Made by a program: the position numbers and the translations under genes. Source: JAUIAI01 sp041396585 (GTDB lineage: Bacteria; Pseudomonadota; Gammaproteobacteria; Burkholderiales; Burkholderiaceae_E). Taken from it: DNA of 64,000 nucleotides. The stretch covers positions 94,399 through 158,398 of the forward strand of contig JAWKYG010000016.1 of NCBI GenBank assembly GCA_041396585.1, written 5' to 3'. Positions within the stretch are counted from its first letter, which is position 1, and the number at the start of each line of letters is the position of its first letter. The notes under the pieces are model-generated. The model was not told the DNA's origin. It did not search any database and was given only the letters and a program-made list of their open reading frames with translations. Positions 62,165 to 64,000 of this stretch are shown one piece after another.

Positions 62165-62622
62165 ATGCTTGCAACACTCGGTCGATCCGGTCATGGAATG
62201 AGCGCTGGTCCCACGTTGGGTTCGGGCAATGGCATTCATCGTCATACCGACCGCCCGCGTCAGGTTCTGCTGATCGGACACCCTGATATCCGCACTTTGC
62301 TGCGCTTTCTCTTGCAAGTTCGGGCATCCAGGTCATGGCGGTCGGCGACGGGCGCAGTGCGCTCGAGCTGATCGAATGCTGGCCGGCGCCGGATGTGATC
62401 CTGCTCGATCGGATGCTGCCATTCGTGGATGGTGACGAACTGCTGCGCCGGATCCGCGCCGAGCCGAGCTGGGCACATGTTCCGATCGTCGTGGTTTCGG
62501 CCAAGGCACGGGAAGAAGAAATCGCGCAGGCGATGGCGGCCGGTGCCAATGAGTACATCACCAAGCCCTTCTCACCGATGCATGTGATGAAGGTTCTCGA
62601 GCGCTACCTTCCGAGCGAGTGA
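62165..62622 (+). pseudogene. Response regulator receiver-domain protein, single frameshift
   Basis: A stand-alone receiver (CheY-like) of about 152 residues when repaired. A 37-residue leader precedes VLLIGHPDIRTLLRFLLQ. After a missing base near 62312 it continues GIQVMAVGDGRSALELIE. Phospho-acceptor Asp is in DVILLDRMLPFVDGD, the conserved Thr/Ser position is VVVSAKARE, and Lys is in ITKPFSP. There is no output domain, so it likely passes the phosphoryl group on or acts by protein contact. GGAGA lies five bases before the ATG at 62165. It is 25 bases upstream of the histidine kinase. Confidence 0.8.
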
Positions 62623-62647
62623 CCGTCAGCGCTCGAAACAGTCCGAC

Positions 62648-63847
62648 ATGGCCGTAGAGGCGACAATCCCAGACAGTGAGCTGCGCCCGGCGACGCCGGG
62701 TGCGGGCTGCGAGCTATCCGGTGGTGACCGGGCCTGGCGACGGATGCAGCGAGACAACGCGCAAAAGGCCTATATCCTCGAGAACATCCACAGCCCGGTT
62801 GTCACCTTCTGTCCGCAGGGACGTGTCCGATGGGTCAATCGTGGCTTCGAACGCCTGCTCGGCTTTCGCTATCAGGAGCTCCTCGGCAAGACCTATGTGG
62901 ATCTGGTTGCCGAAGCCGGTGAGAACGCGCTGTCACTGCGCCGTATGCGGCGCGCCGTATTGCGCGGGCAGCCCGCGTTCGATCTGGAATTCATGCTCCA
63001 TCATGCCGCCGGCAGGCGGGTCTGGCTGGCGGTCGATGTCCACCCGCTGTTCGATGACGGCAAGCTGACGCGGTTCGCCGTAACGGGTTTCGACATCACC
63101 GAGCGCAAGCGCAACGACATGCTCAAGACCGACTTCGTCTCGCTTGTCGGTCATGAGTTGCGCACCCCTTTGACCGTGGTCTCCGGTGCGCTCGAAGCGA
63201 TGGGCGCCGGGATGGCCGGGGCGCTCGACCCCACGATGCTCGAGCTGGTCGAGATGGGCCAGCGCAACTGCACGCGGCTGCGACGGCTGATCGAGAACCT
63301 GCTCGATGTGAACCGGATCGAGACCGGCGTGGTGGCTTATCAGTTGCAGCACCTGTCGGTGCGCGAGGCGGTCGTGCAGGTGGTACGCACTCTGTCCATC
63401 GAGGCCGACCAGGCGGGCCTGGCGATTCAGGTCGCCGGGGTCGGTGCGGCCGAAGAGGTCTTGGCCGATCCTGCCCGCTTCGAGCAGGTTCTGACCCAGC
63501 TGCTGAGCAATGCGATGAAGTTCTCGGGGCCAGGCAAGGTGATCGAGGTACGGGCTTCGCCAGCCAGCGCGGGCAAGGTGCGCATCTCTGTCATCGATCA
63601 GGGGCCGGGCATCAATCCCGACTTCGCGCCTCGTGTGTTCGAAAAATTCGCCCGTGACCCGCAGGTGCTGGCCAGCGGCATCGAGGGTTTCGGCCTCGGT
63701 CTGTCGATTGCCAGAGCCTTGGTGGCGAGCATGAACGGCCGTATCGGATACCAGACAAACAAGGGCCAGGGCTGCGAGTTCTGGTTCGAACTGCCGATGA
63801 TCGGCACAGCGAACGTTCAGGCGTCGCTCCCAGGAGAGGAATTGTGA
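62648..63847 (+). CDS. PAS-domain sensor histidine kinase
   Basis: A 399-residue soluble kinase. It has one PAS domain (residues about 40-155; SPVVTFCPQGRVRWVNRGFE), then HisKA with phospho-acceptor His169 in LVGHELRTPLT. The ATPase has N-box NAMKFS, G1 DQGPGI, F-box FEKFARDP and G2 GFGLGLSIA. No membrane segment is seen. It is probably the partner of the receiver protein directly upstream. The stop overlaps the GTG of the next gene (GTGA), so a three-gene signalling unit continues past the window. Confidence 0.92.
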   Translation: MAVEATIPDSELRPATPGAGCELSGGDRAWRRMQRDNAQKAYILENIHSPVVTFCPQGRVRWVNRGFERLLGFRYQELLGKTYVDLVAEAGENALSLRRMRRAVLRGQPAFDLEFMLHHAAGRRVWLAVDVHPLFDDGKLTRFAVTGFDITERKRNDMLKTDFVSLVGHELRTPLTVVSGALEAMGAGMAGALDPTMLELVEMGQRNCTRLRRLIENLLDVNRIETGVVAYQLQHLSVREAVVQVVRTLSIEADQAGLAIQVAGVGAAEEVLADPARFEQVLTQLLSNAMKFSGPGKVIEVRASPASAGKVRISVIDQGPGINPDFAPRVFEKFARDPQVLASGIEGFGLGLSIARALVASMNGRIGYQTNKGQGCEFWFELPMIGTANVQASLPGEEL

Positions 63848-64000
63848 GTCGACAAACCACCTCGCAGGCGGTACTGCCGGGCGCGGACCTTGTCGGGCCG
63901 CCCGAACAAGGCGTTCTGGCGAACCTCGCGGAGAGTGCACGTGCCAGCGCGGATTTTCCGGTGGCGGTGATCACCGCCATGGGAGAGCTGAAGGCGATCG
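63844..64000 (+). CDS. Unknown protein, truncated by window edge
   Basis: A GTG overlapping the kinase stop opens a frame that runs off the right edge. Only 52 residues are visible (SRQTTSQAVLPGADLVGPPE, then NLAESARASADFPVAVITAM). I cannot assign a family. Translational coupling to the kinase suggests a role in the same signalling pathway. Confidence 0.6.
   Translation, partial: MSRQTTSQAVLPGADLVGPPEQGVLANLAESARASADFPVAVITAMGELKAI

Overview
The window is GC-rich, gene-dense bacterial chromosome. It looks proteobacterial, most likely a gammaproteobacterium or close relative: it carries a YaeQ-family gene, a DUF2868/DUF3482 membrane-GTPase pair, a MoxR-DUF58-VWA cluster, MipA/OmpV and other outer-membrane barrels, lipoproteins with lipoboxes, and FeeM-like and NfsA-like genes. 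I see no rRNA, tRNA, CRISPR array, phage or IS element.

Layout. 1-5 kb (minus strand): a truncated SDR, a tandem pair of DUF1254/DUF1214 proteins, and a broken membrane Fe-S/flavoreductase gene. 5.3-13.9 kb: a broken vanadium-haloperoxidase-like lipoprotein, a small cupin, a multi-PAS HisKA_2 kinase, an N-acyl-amino-acid-synthase-like protein, a DMT exporter and a peptidoglycan-binding membrane protein. 13.9-18.7 kb: a complete branched-chain-amino-acid-type ABC transporter (livKHMGF order). 18.9-27 kb: CbiX-like, MaoC, a repeat lipoprotein, D-aminoacylase, YaeQ, MATE, a deleted SDR and an MFS carrier. 27.2-31 kb: a translationally coupled operon of acetylpolyamine amidohydrolase, epoxide hydrolase and acyl-CoA synthetase. 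31-39.8 kb: an apparent catabolic module with an FAD-linked 2-hydroxyacid oxidase, class-III aminotransferase, RpiR regulator with a palindromic operator, two MFS carriers, type-2 glycerate kinase and a nitroreductase. 39.8-41.9 kb: two 15-bp repeat arrays, an outer-membrane barrel and an SMP-30 protein.

41.9-50.7 kb is a continuous minus-strand run of eight genes: DUF2868, DUF3482 GTPase, creatininase, GST, membrane S1C protease, MoxR ATPase, DUF58 and VWA. It is the most system-like region here. 51-64 kb: a hypothetical protein, a tautomerase-NTF2 fusion, a BMP-type nucleoside ABC transporter without a binding protein, an MscS-like channel, a MipA/OmpV protein, a gamma-glutamyltransferase, a second VWA protein, and a response regulator/PAS-histidine-kinase/unknown run that leaves the right edge.

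At least fifteen single-base frameshifts or premature stops interrupt otherwise well-conserved genes, some in G/C runs. They sit among perfectly open long genes, so many are probably uncorrected sequence errors rather than genome decay. Such genes are annotated as one locus each, with the break position given. Coordinates of starts follow visible Shine-Dalgarno matches, overlaps and domain starts; all functions are inferred from recognised family motifs without any database search.
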